Made by a program: the position numbers and the translations under genes
Shown: positions 11,984 through 23,917 of the stretch, one piece after another
Layout of the letters: each line of letters starts with the position of its first letter
Position numbering within the stretch: the first letter of the stretch is position 1
Assembly (NCBI GenBank): GCA_027972325.1
Contig: JAPMOS010000017.1
Span: forward strand, 186,001-250,000
Direction: 5' to 3'
DNA length: 64,000 bases
Source of the DNA: Paratrimastix pyriformis
Taxonomy: Eukaryota; Preaxostyla; Paratrimastigidae
Notes under the pieces: generated by a model
What the model was told of the DNA's origin: nothing
Databases searched by the model: none
Seen by the model: the letters and a program-made list of their open reading frames with translations, nothing else

Positions 11984-14900
11984 TCAACCCCCCAGGGCGG
12001 CCGTGAAAAGGTGCTGGATGGACTGGAACTGCTGGTCGAGGGACTGCAGCAGGGGCGCCTGATCCTCGCTCACCAGCGGCTCCAGGTCCCGCTGCGCACA
12101 CAGAACGAGCCGACAGGTCAGGATGGGAAAGGTCGCGTGCCCATCCACCCGGTGATCCCCTGGGGCCTGCGGACCGTGGCTGCGAGGTAGCCGGCCACGA
12201 GGTCGGGCATGTTGCGCTGCTGGAAGAGGGCCACGTCGGCCGGGCTGAGGGCGCCCTGGCCGGCCCCCATGACCATGGTGCCGCCCGCGGTGGTCCCGGG
12301 GGCGGCGGCCCCGCGGAGCCACTGGTCGAGCAGGTTGGCCAGCACTTGCAGCAGGTGCAGCCGCGCCCCCGGTCGTTGCCAGAAGGGCGTCTGCGCATGG
12401 GGAAGGGGGGTCCGTCGGTGAGTTGCGAGAAAAGGCGGAGGGGCGGCGGAGGGGCAGCAGCACCAACTGAAAGTGGCGGTGACGGCGGCGGCGGGGACCT
12501 TGGAGCTGACGAGCAGGTTGTACAGGGCGTCGTGGATGGCGGCCGTGGAGATGCCGATCTCGCGCAGGGTGCGCACCACCCAGTCGGCCTGCCAGCCGGG
12601 GCTGTCCCGAAGCTGGAAGCTATTGGATGCGCCGCGGAGAGGAAGGGCAGAGTGAGGGCGGGAGGATGGGCGGGCGCCGGACGCTAGTGGCGGGGGGGCG
12701 GACCTGAGGTGCTCCAGGCGGTCGGTCAGGTAGAAGAGGGGGAAGAGCTGGTCGGCGCTCATCGCCAGGCCGCCCCGCCCTGTCACGCAGCAATCACGCC
12801 CATGTCCAGGTGAGCCGAGGAGCGGACGGGACAGCCGGGGCACAGAGGCACCGCGGGACGGAGACAGTGGGCGGGTGGGCCGGTCAGACCCTGGGAGGCC
12901 GAGGCCATGGGGGCGTCGGCGGCGTAGAGGCGCCCCAGCTGGCGGATCTTCTCCGAGGTCAGCACGATGACGTCCTTCCGGGTGGGCGCGTGGGCCAGCA
13001 CTGCGACGGCCACGACCCCCCCCCCCCCCCCCCCCACAGCCACCCAGCACGCGCAGCAAATCCCAGTCAGTCACAGGGTGATGCATTGGGTGGGCTCGCA
13101 TGTTGCGTGAGTTTCTATGGGGATGGTGTAGCTGCAGGTGCGGTGATGATGGCAGGCATCCCATGTCCTGCGGTCAGGCGCCTGTGGGGGGAGGGCGTGC
13201 CAGTGTCCATGTGGGGAGGGCGACGGGGGGCGATGGCGGACGGCCGGCGATGATGGCGTCCCAGGTCTTGCGGATGAGCATCGGGTCGTAGTGGCCCGAG
13301 CAGCTGTAGATGGCCAGGCAGGCCTCGTGCAGCCCCGGGGCAGGGCGTAGCAGTTGTACAGCTGCCCGTGCGGAGTCACCCCCCCCCCCCCCCCACCCAC
13401 CCACCCAAAGGACGCCACCGAAGATGAAGAAGGCGCGCCCATCGTACCGTCACATGCTGGCCCCGGGGGATGGGCGAGGGCGGACGGACGTCCGAGATGG
13501 AGTAGAGCGACCGGTTGAGCTCGTCGAGGGCCTTCTGGCGGGCCTCCCACTCGGCCTGCAGGGCGGCGGCCTCCTCGGGCTGCGGGGTCCCCGCCACAAG
13601 CTGCGGGGTGGCCGGGGGCAGCCCCGGGGTGGCGGCCACCAGGGAGGCCGTCCCGGGAACCATCCTGGACAAGGGGAAGGGGGCGGTGGAGTCCGTGAGC
13701 AGGGGCCGCAGCGGGCGGGCGGGGCGCGGACCGTGGCGGGGCAGGGGCTTCCTGAGCTCGGTGTAGATCTTGAGCTGCACCTGGGCCACGTCCATCCGCT
13801 CCTGCAGCTGCGCCCCCCCAGTGCGCCAACCCCCCACGAGATCAGGGCAGGGCAGGGCAGGGCAGGGCAGGGCAGGGCAGGGCAGGGCAGGGCAGGGCAG
13901 GGCAGGGCAGGGCAGGGCAGGGCAGGGCAGGGCAGGGCAGGGCAGGGCAGGAATGGGGGCAGCGAGGGGCAGGGCCGGACCTGGCGGAGCCGGTCGCCCA
14001 TGCCGCTGCATGAGCCCAGGTTGCCGATGGCGTACGACAGGTACCTGCACCCGCCCAGCCCGCCCACAGGTCACCCCACACCCCACCACCAGCGCAGCCG
14101 CGTGGCGGTCCAACAGCACAAAGAGCACGGCGTGAGCAGGGGCTCGGCTGGCGCTTCCCACGACGAATGCCGAATGCCGAATGACGAGGACAACGGCAAT
14201 GATTGATGCTGGCTGATGGTGGTGGTCCTGGCGGCGGCGGGGGGGGGGGTGGGGGGGCGGGGCGCCCGACCTGATGCGCTGGTCGAGGGTCAGCCTGATG
14301 GGCTCCTCCGCGTCGACGAGCCACTCGAGCGCGTCGGCGGCCTTGGCGAACTCCTGCAGGCGGACGTAGTACTGCCACAGCAGGTCCACGGTCCCGGGGG
14401 GGTAGCCGCCCTCCCCCGCCCCCGCGCCGGCCCCCGCCCGGCCCGGGGTGGCCCCCGGGGAGGCCAGCAGGCCCTCGGCTGGGGTGGCCGTGCCGAAGCC
14501 GCCCATCATGAGGGTCCGCAGGTAGGGCTCCAGGTAGGGCGACTTGATCTGCTCTCCAGACCCCAAAGCCCCCCAACCCCAGGCCCCCCCAGCCCCCAGG
14601 CCCATCACCCCAACCGACACGCGGTCAGCGGCCCGTCCCTTCTGCAGGGTCAGGGCAGGGCGCCAGGAGGCAGAGGTGGGCAGGGCAGCGGGAGGCAGAG
14701 GCAGCGGGAGGCAGCGGGGGGCAGCGGGGGGCCGGACGGGCCTCGAGGAGCACGTCCTGGGCGAGGCCGGCCATGATGAGCCATTCGTAGATGTCGCAGT
14801 GGAGCGCCTCGTCCGGGGTGGACAGCACACGCAGCAAGGCCTGCCCCCCGGGGACCCCCGCCACATCCCGCCACCACACAGCCACCCCCGGATGCCCGTG

Positions 14901-16743
14901 ATGAGCAGGTCGCCTCGTGTTCCATGTCCAGGCACGACACAGAGACCACCAGGGGCAGCGTGGGGGCCCATGGGCACGGACACGGGCATGAACAGTTGTG
15001 CCGGGGGCCGATGGGCACGGGCACGGGCACGGGCACGGGCATGGGCATGTGGAGGGGGATGGGCATGGGGGTCGGGACCTCGGAGCGCAGGAGGTCCTGG
15101 GGCCGCATGGCCAGCCGGGCGGTGGGCTGCTGGGTGGCGGGGGCGGTTTGCTGGGCCCGGGCGGGCGTGCCGCTGGGGCCGGGGGGTGCCGGGGATGGGG
15201 CCGGCTGGGCCGCCTGCAGGCCGCAGATGTCTGCCAGGGCCTGGCGGATCCAGCCGTAGCATTCCCGGCGCAGCCCGTGGGCCGTGGCCCCGCGGACGTC
15301 CTCGGGCGGGCAGCCGGCACGGATCCAGGCTTGGGCAAGCCCTGAGCACACCCCCAATGGAACCCCCGCCACCACCATCACCCCGTCCGACCCCCCGTGA
15401 GCACAGCGCCAGTCGAGGGAGAGATGGGGGACGAGTGGGGTGGAGGCCGATGGAGTCCGGCCTGGTGGGTGGCGGGGGCCGGGGTGTGTCTGTGTGTCTG
15501 TGTGGGTTGTGGAATGGACGGACCGCCCTCGTCGAGGCCGGCCGCCTTGGCCAGGGCCAGCTCCACCACGGCCACGTGGGCGCGGTGCTTCAGGAAGGTG
15601 GGGCACACCTCCCCCAGGGCCACGTCCCGGGCCGTCTCGATGAATTGCTGGGGCGCCCAGCAGGGGACGGGCAGATCGCATCACATCACATCACATCACA
15701 TCACATCACATCACATCACATCACATCACATCACATCACATCACATCACATCACATCACATCACATCGCATCACATCGCATCACATCGCATCACATCCGA
15801 TCAAGTCGGGACGGGGGCGGGGGCGGGGACGGGGGCGGGGACGGGGACGGGGACGGGGACGGGGACGGGACGAGGGGACGGGCCTTCTTGGCCTGCATGA
15901 GGAGCTCGGCCCTTGCCGTCTCGCCGGGGGCCTCGTCGGCCCTGCGGAGGAGGTCCTTGCCCTTGACCAGCAGCGAGTCGGCCACCCGGAAGAAGCTCGG
16001 GCACTTCTCCAGCAGCAGCCCCGCGAACTGCTCGATCTGCGCACCGCCCATCGCCCATCCCAGCATCCCAGCAACCCAGCAACCCAGCACACGGTGAGCC
16101 GAAGCAGGGCGGAGGGCGGAGGGTGGGTGGGGTGCGGGACGGACGGGCAGGGCTGTGCGGTTGAGGGCCTGCATGATGAGGTCGTGGGCCAGCTCGGCGC
16201 CCTCGGGGCTGCAGACGAGCCCCTTGAAGGTCATCCCGCTGCAGCAGGCCTGCTGCCGAGCGCTCAGCCTGCCGTGCCCCCAACAATAGTGCCCCCCAAA
16301 TCGGTGCCCCCCAGCCGCCACGCCAACCGATGGGCAGACGAAGGCGAAACGGAGTGAACCCGGTGCCGAGCACGGACATGGCACGGATCGGTGGGCGAGC
16401 GACGCTCCGGGGGTCTGCTGTGCGCCGTGCGCCGTGCGTGGGTGCTCGTGCGTGGGTGCTGGTGCTGGTGGGTACAGTGCGCCTGCGCCCGTGCTGGTTC
16501 TGGGTTCTGGGTTCTGGGTTCTGGGTGCTGGGTTCTGGTGCCGGGTGCGGACCCCTTGACGAGGGCGGGGAAGCCGTGGTCGGCCAGGACGACCAGCAGC
16601 TCGACCGCCTCCTGGCACCGCTGGGCAAGCGCCTGCAGCTGGCCCAGAGAGGCCTGCTCGCGCTGCTCCCGAGGGGGGTGGGTGGGCGGGTGGGGTCAGG
16701 GCAGCTCGGGAAAGGCGCGCCCGTCACACGCACACGGGGGGTC

Positions 16744-16775
<32 letters not shown>

Positions 16776-19700
16776 CGCACGTGGGCAGCGGGGGGGCGGC
16801 CAGGGCATGGCAGGGGAGTTGGGGGGCCGGCGGACCGAGAGGGCGTCCTCGAGGAGGCGCCGTCGTTGGGCCTCAGCCGCCTGCTGCTGCTGCTGCTGCT
16901 GGCCAACGGTGGGACCCACGGGCCCGGCCACGCTGCCGAACCAGGGGCCGTCTGCAGCCGGCAAGGCAGAGCGGGCGGCGATGACAATCAGATGGGAGGG
17001 AAGATGCGGATGTTGCTGCTGGCAATGCTGAAAGAGTGCCGATGATGGGACCATGATTGGGCCATATAGTGGGGCCATATAGTGGGGCCATAGTGGGGCC
17101 ATAGTGGGGCCATGATGGGGCTGGCTCGGGGCTGGCTCGGGGCTGGCTCGGGGCGGGGGAAGATCGAGGGGAAGGCGAATGGGCGCGGACGCTGGCGGAG
17201 GAACTCGTTGAGGCGGGCGAGCGGCTGGGCCACCGAGAGGAGCAGCTCCCGCGAGAAGCGGCACACGTGCACCCTGCACACACGCAGGCGCGCGCCCCCG
17301 GGAGAGGGGTGACCGTCAGGCGGTGGCGAAAGCGAAGTGCACCGTGCGAGGGCGTGCGAGGGCGTGCGAGGGCGTGATATCCGTGCGGGGGTGGGGGGGG
17401 CTGATGGCTGTGCGGGGGGATGATGACTGTGCGGAGGGATGATGACTGTGCGGGGGGGATGACTGCGCGGGGGGGTGTCGGCTTGCGGACACTTCGGGTT
17501 CGGTCTTGGCGGGCACCCCGGGGGGCGCGGGGGCTGCGGGCAGGGCGAGGGGCGCCGGGGGCAGGGGCGAGGCGGCCCCCAGGACGGCCGGGGCGGGGGC
17601 GGGGGCCGTGCCGAGCATGGCCGAGAGGCCGCGGGTCCGGGGCAGCATCTTGGTCACAAGCAGAGCCGGTCTGCAACCAGCCACCAGCCACCAGCCACAG
17701 CGGCGCCGATCAGAGACATGTTTGGCCGCCCACACACTGGGCGAGGCCGGGGACGGCGAGGGTGCCGGTGGGTGTCGGTGACGGACCCCTGGGGGAGGGC
17801 GGCCGCGGGGCCGAGGGTGTCCTCGAGGGCGATGGTGGCCGACCAGACGGGGGCCACCAGCCTGGCCAGGTGCAGCACGAAGCCCTGGTGCTTCGCCGAG
17901 AAGGCCACGTCCGTGGCCGAGGTGCTCACCGCCCGGCCCACGTCCAGCTCCCCTGCGGCACACACGGTGGTTGGCGCAGGTCCCCCCGATGCACCCCAAC
18001 ACAGATTGTTGTAGTTGCGGTTGTATTTGTGGTGGTTGGGGTGGCTGTGGTGGCGGGGTGGGCTGGGGGGCGGACCCTGGGCCACCCGATCGGCGGCCCT
18101 GAGGGCGGGCTGGCCGCCGAGGGGCCCGAAGAAGGCCGCCACGGCCGCCGAGAGGGTGCGCGGGTCGGGAACCGTCCCCACGGTCGTCCGGGTGGCCCCT
18201 GCAGGACCAGATGACCAGATGACCAGATGATTTGGTGGTGGTGGTGGTGGTGGTGGTGGTGGTGGTGGTGGTGGTGGTGGTGGTGGTGGTGGTGGTGGTG
18301 GTGGTGGTGGTGGTGGTGGTGGTGGTGGTGGTGGTGGTGGTGGTGGTGGCGGGGCGGGCGGGGCGGGGCGGGCGGGGTAGTGGGGGATCGGGGACGTGCG
18401 GACCTGGGCTGCTGAAGCGGGACCGGGGCAGGGCGCCCTGGATGCCGCTGGGCGACCCTGCAAGGACGGGGCCGCATGCACCCCCCCACCCCAGCCCAGC
18501 CGCCGCCCGAACCCGCATCCGCACATCCCAAATCCGCACATCCCCGCATCCGCACGTGCTGAGTCCAAAGAGTCCCTCCGCGCCCCACAGGCAAGCGGCG
18601 TGGCTCCCTCCCCGGGGCATGAGGCCGAGGGGGTGGGGGAGGGGGAGGGTGCGGACCCATGGCGAGGGCGGCCGTGGGGATGGGCGAGCCGAGGCTGAGC
18701 GGCCCCGGGATGACGCCCGCCAGGGCCCCCAGGGGCGAGGCGCCCATCATGGGGGCGGGGCCCGCGGGCAGGGGCGACCCCGGGTAGCGGATGGGCGAGC
18801 CGCCCGGGTAGGGGGCCGGGTAAGGGGCCGCGGGGCTGCGGAGGGGCGACCCCATGAGCCCGCCGGGGCTGCCGAGGGGCCCGCCGGGGGCTCCGACCAG
18901 GGCCGGGGCGGCGTAGCTGGACGAGCCGCGGCACAGCAGCTGCAGCAGCATCGCGCAGAACTGGTCGTCCCCGTAGAGCTTGGCAAACCGCTGCGCGGGC
19001 GGATGGGACGAGGGGGAGCAGCAGGCCGATGGATGAGTATGGGGGGGTGGCGGGGAGTGGGGCGGGGCGGGGGCGGGGGGCGGGGGGCGGCGGGGCGGAG
19101 GGGCGGCGGGGCGGGCCTCGAGGTCGGGCGATGGGCCCTGCTGGAGGATGCCGATCAGGTGGTCCACCGGGCGCGCCTTCGTCACGAAGTGCACCTGCCC
19201 GTCCCCACAGCCCCAGCCCCAGCCCCAGCCCCAGCCCCAGCCCCAGCCCCAGCCCCAGCCCCAGCCCCAGCCACCCCGCATGAGCCAACCGGCCAGGTGA
19301 ATGAGGAGGTGGGCGGATGGAAGGAAGGCATGGGGGTGGGGGCGCGAGGTGCGGGTGGTGGCGGACGGACCCCGGATGAGGTGAGGCAGACGAGCGTCCG
19401 GGCGGGGAAGAGGTGCTGGGTGGCCAGCTCGCGGGCCACCGCCGGGTGCGGGAAGGCCGTCAGCTCGTAGATCGTCGGGGGCGCCTGCCGGTGGGCAGCC
19501 AGACGGCACAGTCAGCACCCCCCGGGGCGATGGGGCGAGGAGTGGCCAGGCAGGGCAGCGAGGGCAGTGAGGGCCAGGCAGGGCAGCGAGGGCAAGCGGA
19601 CGGGGGCCGGCTGGGCCTTGAGGGCGATGGGCATCAGTGTGGCCGCCAGGCCGGCGTGGGCGAAGCGGGACCCGCGCTGGGCCTGGATCTGGCGCACCAT

Positions 19701-22700
19701 CAGGTGGTGCACCAGGGCCGGGGCCGGGGCGGCGGCCATGGCGATGGCCAGGGGCACCTCGGCAATGTCCCACACGGCCGCCTCGACCTCCATCTGGGTG
19801 ACACCCTCGCACAGCCCAAACCGGGGCTGCACCGAGCAGGCGAGCTGCGAGATGCTGCGGGCACACAGGGCGGGAGCGAAGGGGCCAAGGGACAGGGACG
19901 GGAGAATCGGATCAATCGTGGAATTGTCGAGGGCAGGGCTGCGGCGGGGGCGGCGGGGGAGGGGCGCGGACTAGGGGGCGGGCGGGGGCAGCTGGACGAT
20001 GTTGGTCGTGTCGGTGGCCAGCCCCACCAGCGCCTCGCCCGGCTGCGCCCCAGATCACCACAGCCCGCCCACCACGGCCCCACCAGGACGCCCCCGACCC
20101 AACGATGATGTCAGCGACGACGCGTGGTCACCGGGGCATGACCATAGGGTTATGGGGGCATGGTCATATATGGTCACCGAGGCATGACCATAGGGTTATG
20201 GGCATGGTCATATATGGTACCGGGGCAGGACCATATATGGTCACAGGGGCAGGGCCATAAGGGCATGGGGGCATGGGCATGGCGGGGACCTGTGTGGCCC
20301 TGGTGTCTGCCCAGAGGGTCACCCCGCCCGCTGCGAAGGCCGTGTGCACCTGGCGGCGGACGAGCTGCGGGGCGGCGGCGGGCATGCCCGGGTAGGCGTA
20401 CCCCATGGCCAGGGGCGTCTGGATGGGGCTTGCGGCCCCGTGGGGGGCAAACTGCACCGACATCTGCACCCAGACGCCGCCATGTGTGAGGTGAGGTCGA
20501 GGGATGGGCGAGGGGACCACCATCGGGCACGCGGGGAGACGGCGGGACTCGAGGCGCGGGAGGACAGGGACCTGGTATGGGGGCGGGGTCGAGATGGGCG
20601 TCACGGGCGGGAAGGCGCTCGGGCCCCGCGGGGTCGCTGCCATCAGCAACCGCCAGCCAGCACCCCAGCCGCCGACCAGCAACACCCGTCAGACCAGCCG
20701 CAACGCCCATTGGGCAAGGCGGGGCGGGCAATGGCTGTGGCTGTGGCTGTGGCTGCAGTTGTGGCGGGGGTGTGCCACCACGGACCGGGGGTGGCGGAGG
20801 GGGAAGCCATCATCATCATGGACGCCGAGGCGGCCAGGGCCTGGGTGGGGGCGTCCCGGACGCAGAAGGGCACGAACTCGAAGGGCGTCGGGCAGCTCAG
20901 GTAGAGCCGGTGCCCCTGCGCCGCCGCCCCCGCCGAAAGGCCACCGTCAGGTCAGGGCGCCGCCGCCACCAAAGCCGCCCGCCGCACCACGGAGCGACCG
21001 GGCGTGCGGGGGGTGCGGGGGGTGGGATGGACGGACCTTGGCGGTGAGGGCGACCAGGTAGATGGCGGCGCTCTCGGCCCGGTCGACGGGGGCCATGGCG
21101 ACGATGTTCTGCAGCTCGTCAGGGCTCAGGGTGGGCCGCATCCGGGCCATGGTCGCCCCCAGGTCCGTCAGCGAGGCCACCTGCGGCCGGGGGAGGCGGC
21201 GGCGATTGAAGGGCGGTTGGGTTGGGTTGGGTTGGGCGGTGGGACGATGACGATGACTGAATGATGCTGATGATAACTGATGGTGGTGGTGATGCTGAGG
21301 CCGACGGGACGGCAGGGAGGATGCGGAGGGAGGGAGGAGGGGGGCGGGACCTGTTTGGTCTGGAGCCCGTCGGCGCCCAGGTCGAAGACGGTGATGGTGC
21401 CCTTGTTCGACAGGGCATACAGCAGGTTCCTGGGCAGCGGCGGGGGGATGGCGGGCGGCCAGTGAGCCGCCAAGGACAGCATGAGGGCATGATGTGGGGC
21501 ACGATGGGGCACGATTGGGGGGGGGGGGGGGGGGGGGGGGCACGAGGATCATGGGGGACGGCCGGACCTGGAGTGGTCGACGGCGAGCCTGACGAGGGGC
21601 GTCGGGGCAGCGGCGAAGCGGAGGAATGTCGGCACGAGGCCCCCCAGCCGGGTCCGGCTGTGGTGCAGCTGGCGCACCCGCTTGGTGAACCTGCCCCCCA
21701 AACGCCCCAGGCGCCCCATCCGGCGGCCCCAAGCACACGCCCGCCCCAGCTCATCATGAGAACTGGCCCTGAAGGGCGCCCCGACAAGGGTCTTTTCCCT
21801 TTCGCCTTCCTGGCTGCTGGCCGAGGCAGAGCGAGGGCGGAGGGGGCCCGGTGGCGGCGGCGTGTGCGTGGGGGTGCTGGGGGGGTGCTGGGGGTGCTGG
21901 GGTGCGGACCAGCCGTCCTCGGACTGGTAGACGAGCTCGTGGAGGCCGCCGTCCTGGCCGGCCATGAAGATGCGCCCCTGGGCCGTCCCCACCACGTGCA
22001 GCATGCTGACGTTGTCCGAGGGCACGGCAAGTTGGGCTGCAAGGCGCCACCCCGGGGGCAGGCGGGGCGGAGGGGGCAGGGGGACGAGTGAGCGCACGAG
22101 GTGGAGGCGGCGCATGCAGGGAATGGGCGATGGCGGGACGGCGCTGGAGCGGGGCCGCAGGGCGGGGCGGGCGCGGACTGGGCAGGAGCTGGATGTCGCC
22201 GTCGATGGTGTTGTCGGAGAAGGTCACCCCCAGCAGCAGCAGCTCCACCTTGGTCGACAGCACCAGCACGTATCTGTCCCCACGGGTGCCCCCCCCACCC
22301 ACCCACACCACTTCCACCCACCCCCCACCCCCGACGCACCAAGCGACCGGCAGCCAGCATGTGAGCGGGGGCAGCTCCACCTCCCCCTCACCCCCACGGC
22401 GGGCAGACAGACTTCACCTCGTCCAGGAAGACGCCCGGGCGGGGAGGAACCAAGGCAATGGAGACAATGACTTGGTCGAGCCCGTCAAAGACGCAAAAAT
22501 CGCGCCTGCGAGGAGAGGGGCATGGGAGGGAGGAGGAGGAGGAGGAGAGGGGGGCATGAGGCATGAGACCCGGTCGGGCGGAGGCGCGCGGCAGACCCAT
22601 CGTGGTAATTCCAGAGGAAGAGACGCGAGTCGATGGTAATCCACGCCCGGTTGATCTCCGGGAACAGCCCCATGAAGAATTTGTGCTGGACCAGTTTCAT

Positions 22701-22958
22701 CTGATCCATCAAAAAAGAGGGGAACGCGATGCTCTGCTTCTTAAAAAAATAGGGGCGCTACAATTTACGAAGCGAGCCAACGGTCGGGGACAGGTGAGAG
22801 ATGTCCGGGAAGTGGGTGCGAGGACCGACCTCGTAGGTGTAAGGGGTAGGGGTGGCCGATCGGAGGAGGTCCTGCAAATCGACCAACTTTTCATCACTAT
22901 TCAAGGCTCTGTCGATTTTATCGGCCGCATCCTTGTAAGGAACCGAAATCTGCTGCAT
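11984..22958 (-). CDS. Nucleoporin NUP155 (Nup157/Nup170 family), about 30 exons
   Basis: A large inner-ring scaffold of the nuclear pore: N-terminal beta-propeller, C-terminal alpha-solenoid. It reads on the minus strand from ATG 22,958. Early blocks match the family closely: MQQISVPYKDAADKIDRAL; FFMGLFPEINRAWITIDSR and LFLWNYHDG (about 22,690-22,600); FDGLDQVIVSIALVPPRPG (about 22,480-22,430); YVLVLSTKVELLLLGVTF (about 22,275); GRIFMAGQDGGLHELVYQ then SEDGW (about 21,980-21,910); and NKGTITVFDLGADGL (about 21,410-21,360). Further downstream come solenoid exons, ending LQSLDQQFQSIQHLF near 12,000 and TGA at 11,984-11,986. Introns begin GTCCGC-like, seen as GCGGAC on the plus strand, and several hold long simple repeats. 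The start lies only 27 bp from the PARN start. Individual solenoid exon borders were not all resolved. Confidence 0.9.
13843..13950 (-). repeat. (CCCTG)n pentanucleotide array in a NUP155 intron
   Basis: About 21 copies. On the plus strand it reads CAGGG; in the sense of NUP155 it is CCCTG, the same unit and orientation as the array at 48,578-48,740 in another gene. Confidence 0.9.
15675..15797. repeat. (TCACA)n pentanucleotide array
   Basis: About 24 units, with TCGCA variants at both ends, in a NUP155 intron. A very short run of the same unit occurs in a CLU intron near 5,275-5,305. Confidence 0.9.
18234..18349. repeat. (TGG)n trinucleotide array
   Basis: About 38 perfect units in a NUP155 intron; sense strand (CCA)n. 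Frames across it translate as homopolymers of Trp, Val or His and are not genes. Confidence 0.9.
19207..19274. repeat. (CCCCAG)n hexanucleotide array
   Basis: About eleven units; sense of NUP155 is (CTGGGG)n. Intronic by position between solenoid exons. Confidence 0.85.
21519..21540. repeat. Poly-G run (poly-C in NUP155 sense)
   Basis: A 22-nt homopolymer in a NUP155 intron upstream, in the sense direction, of the exon carrying the NKGTITVFDLGADG block. Confidence 0.8.
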
Positions 22959-22985
22959 TCGCTCCAAAAGCAAACCACAGCAGAG
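22959..22985. promoter_or_regulatory. 27-bp divergent spacer NUP155/PARN
   Basis: The two chosen start codons (22,958 minus, 22,986 plus) are separated by 27 bp. If both starts are right, this spacer plus overlapping 5' regions must act as a bidirectional promoter. The surrounding 900 bp is clearly less GC-rich than either gene body. No TATA-like box is evident. Confidence 0.4.
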
Positions 22986-23838
22986 ATGGCAAGAAGCTCC
23001 CTGGTGGACGTTCCGTTCTCGTCAAATGCAAGGTGTGAGTTTTTTGGATATTTCTTCATGAATATTGGTTGTTGGTTAGTGTACAAGTCTAATTTTAGAG
23101 AATCCTTGAAGGTTCTGACCGAATCGATGGAGTCTTGCGCTTATGTTGCGTTTGACTGGGAGTTGACAGGTGTTCAGGGACTTGGGGCAAAAGAGTTTCC
23201 TTGGGACACCCCTTCACAGCGTTACGAGAAACTGCGCCCAAATGTCTCATATTCAGCCATCCAGCTCGGCATCTGCACCGCGCACCCGGTTCTCGATGCC
23301 AGTGGAGAACTCACGATCCGGTTCAGGCCATTTAATTTTACTGTGTGGCCTCATGCCTCCATGCTCCTGATGAGCAACTCCGCTTTGCACTTCCTGCGTG
23401 ACCATCACTTTGATCTGAACAAGGCCATCGATGATGGTTAGCCCGCCCCAACCCCCCCGAAATCTCCAACCGCTCCCTTTTAGGTGTCAGCTTCCTTAAT
23501 GCGAAGCAAGAGACCGAAAAGACACAGCGACTGAAGCAGCTCCGCACCGATCTCGAGGCGGGTCAAACCGGGGGCATGGTCCCCTCGGCCCGCGACCGCC
23601 CCCTGGTCGTGGACGTCTTCAAGCTGGTCGACGAGTGGCTCCTCCAGCTGGGCCTTGACCCAGCCGCCGAGCGGTCCTCTTCGGCCTACGCCCCTGATCC
23701 GAAGCCCTCGGCCCCCGCGGCCGGGGCCCCCGCAGCCGGTGCCGAGCCCCCCACGCTGTTGCTGCCCAAGCTGAACTCGTACATGCGCCGGCTGGTCTTC
23801 CAGGAGACCGAGAAATGGTCTGCGTCGTCATGGTGGTG

Positions 23839-23917
<79 letters not shown>

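Noticed and set aside
15675-15797. TCACA array as CRISPR or telomere-like repeat
   Set aside because: No spacers and no telomere-type unit; a plain microsatellite in a eukaryotic intron.
18227-18415. Poly-Trp/poly-Val open frames
   Set aside because: Translation of a TGG repeat inside a NUP155 intron.
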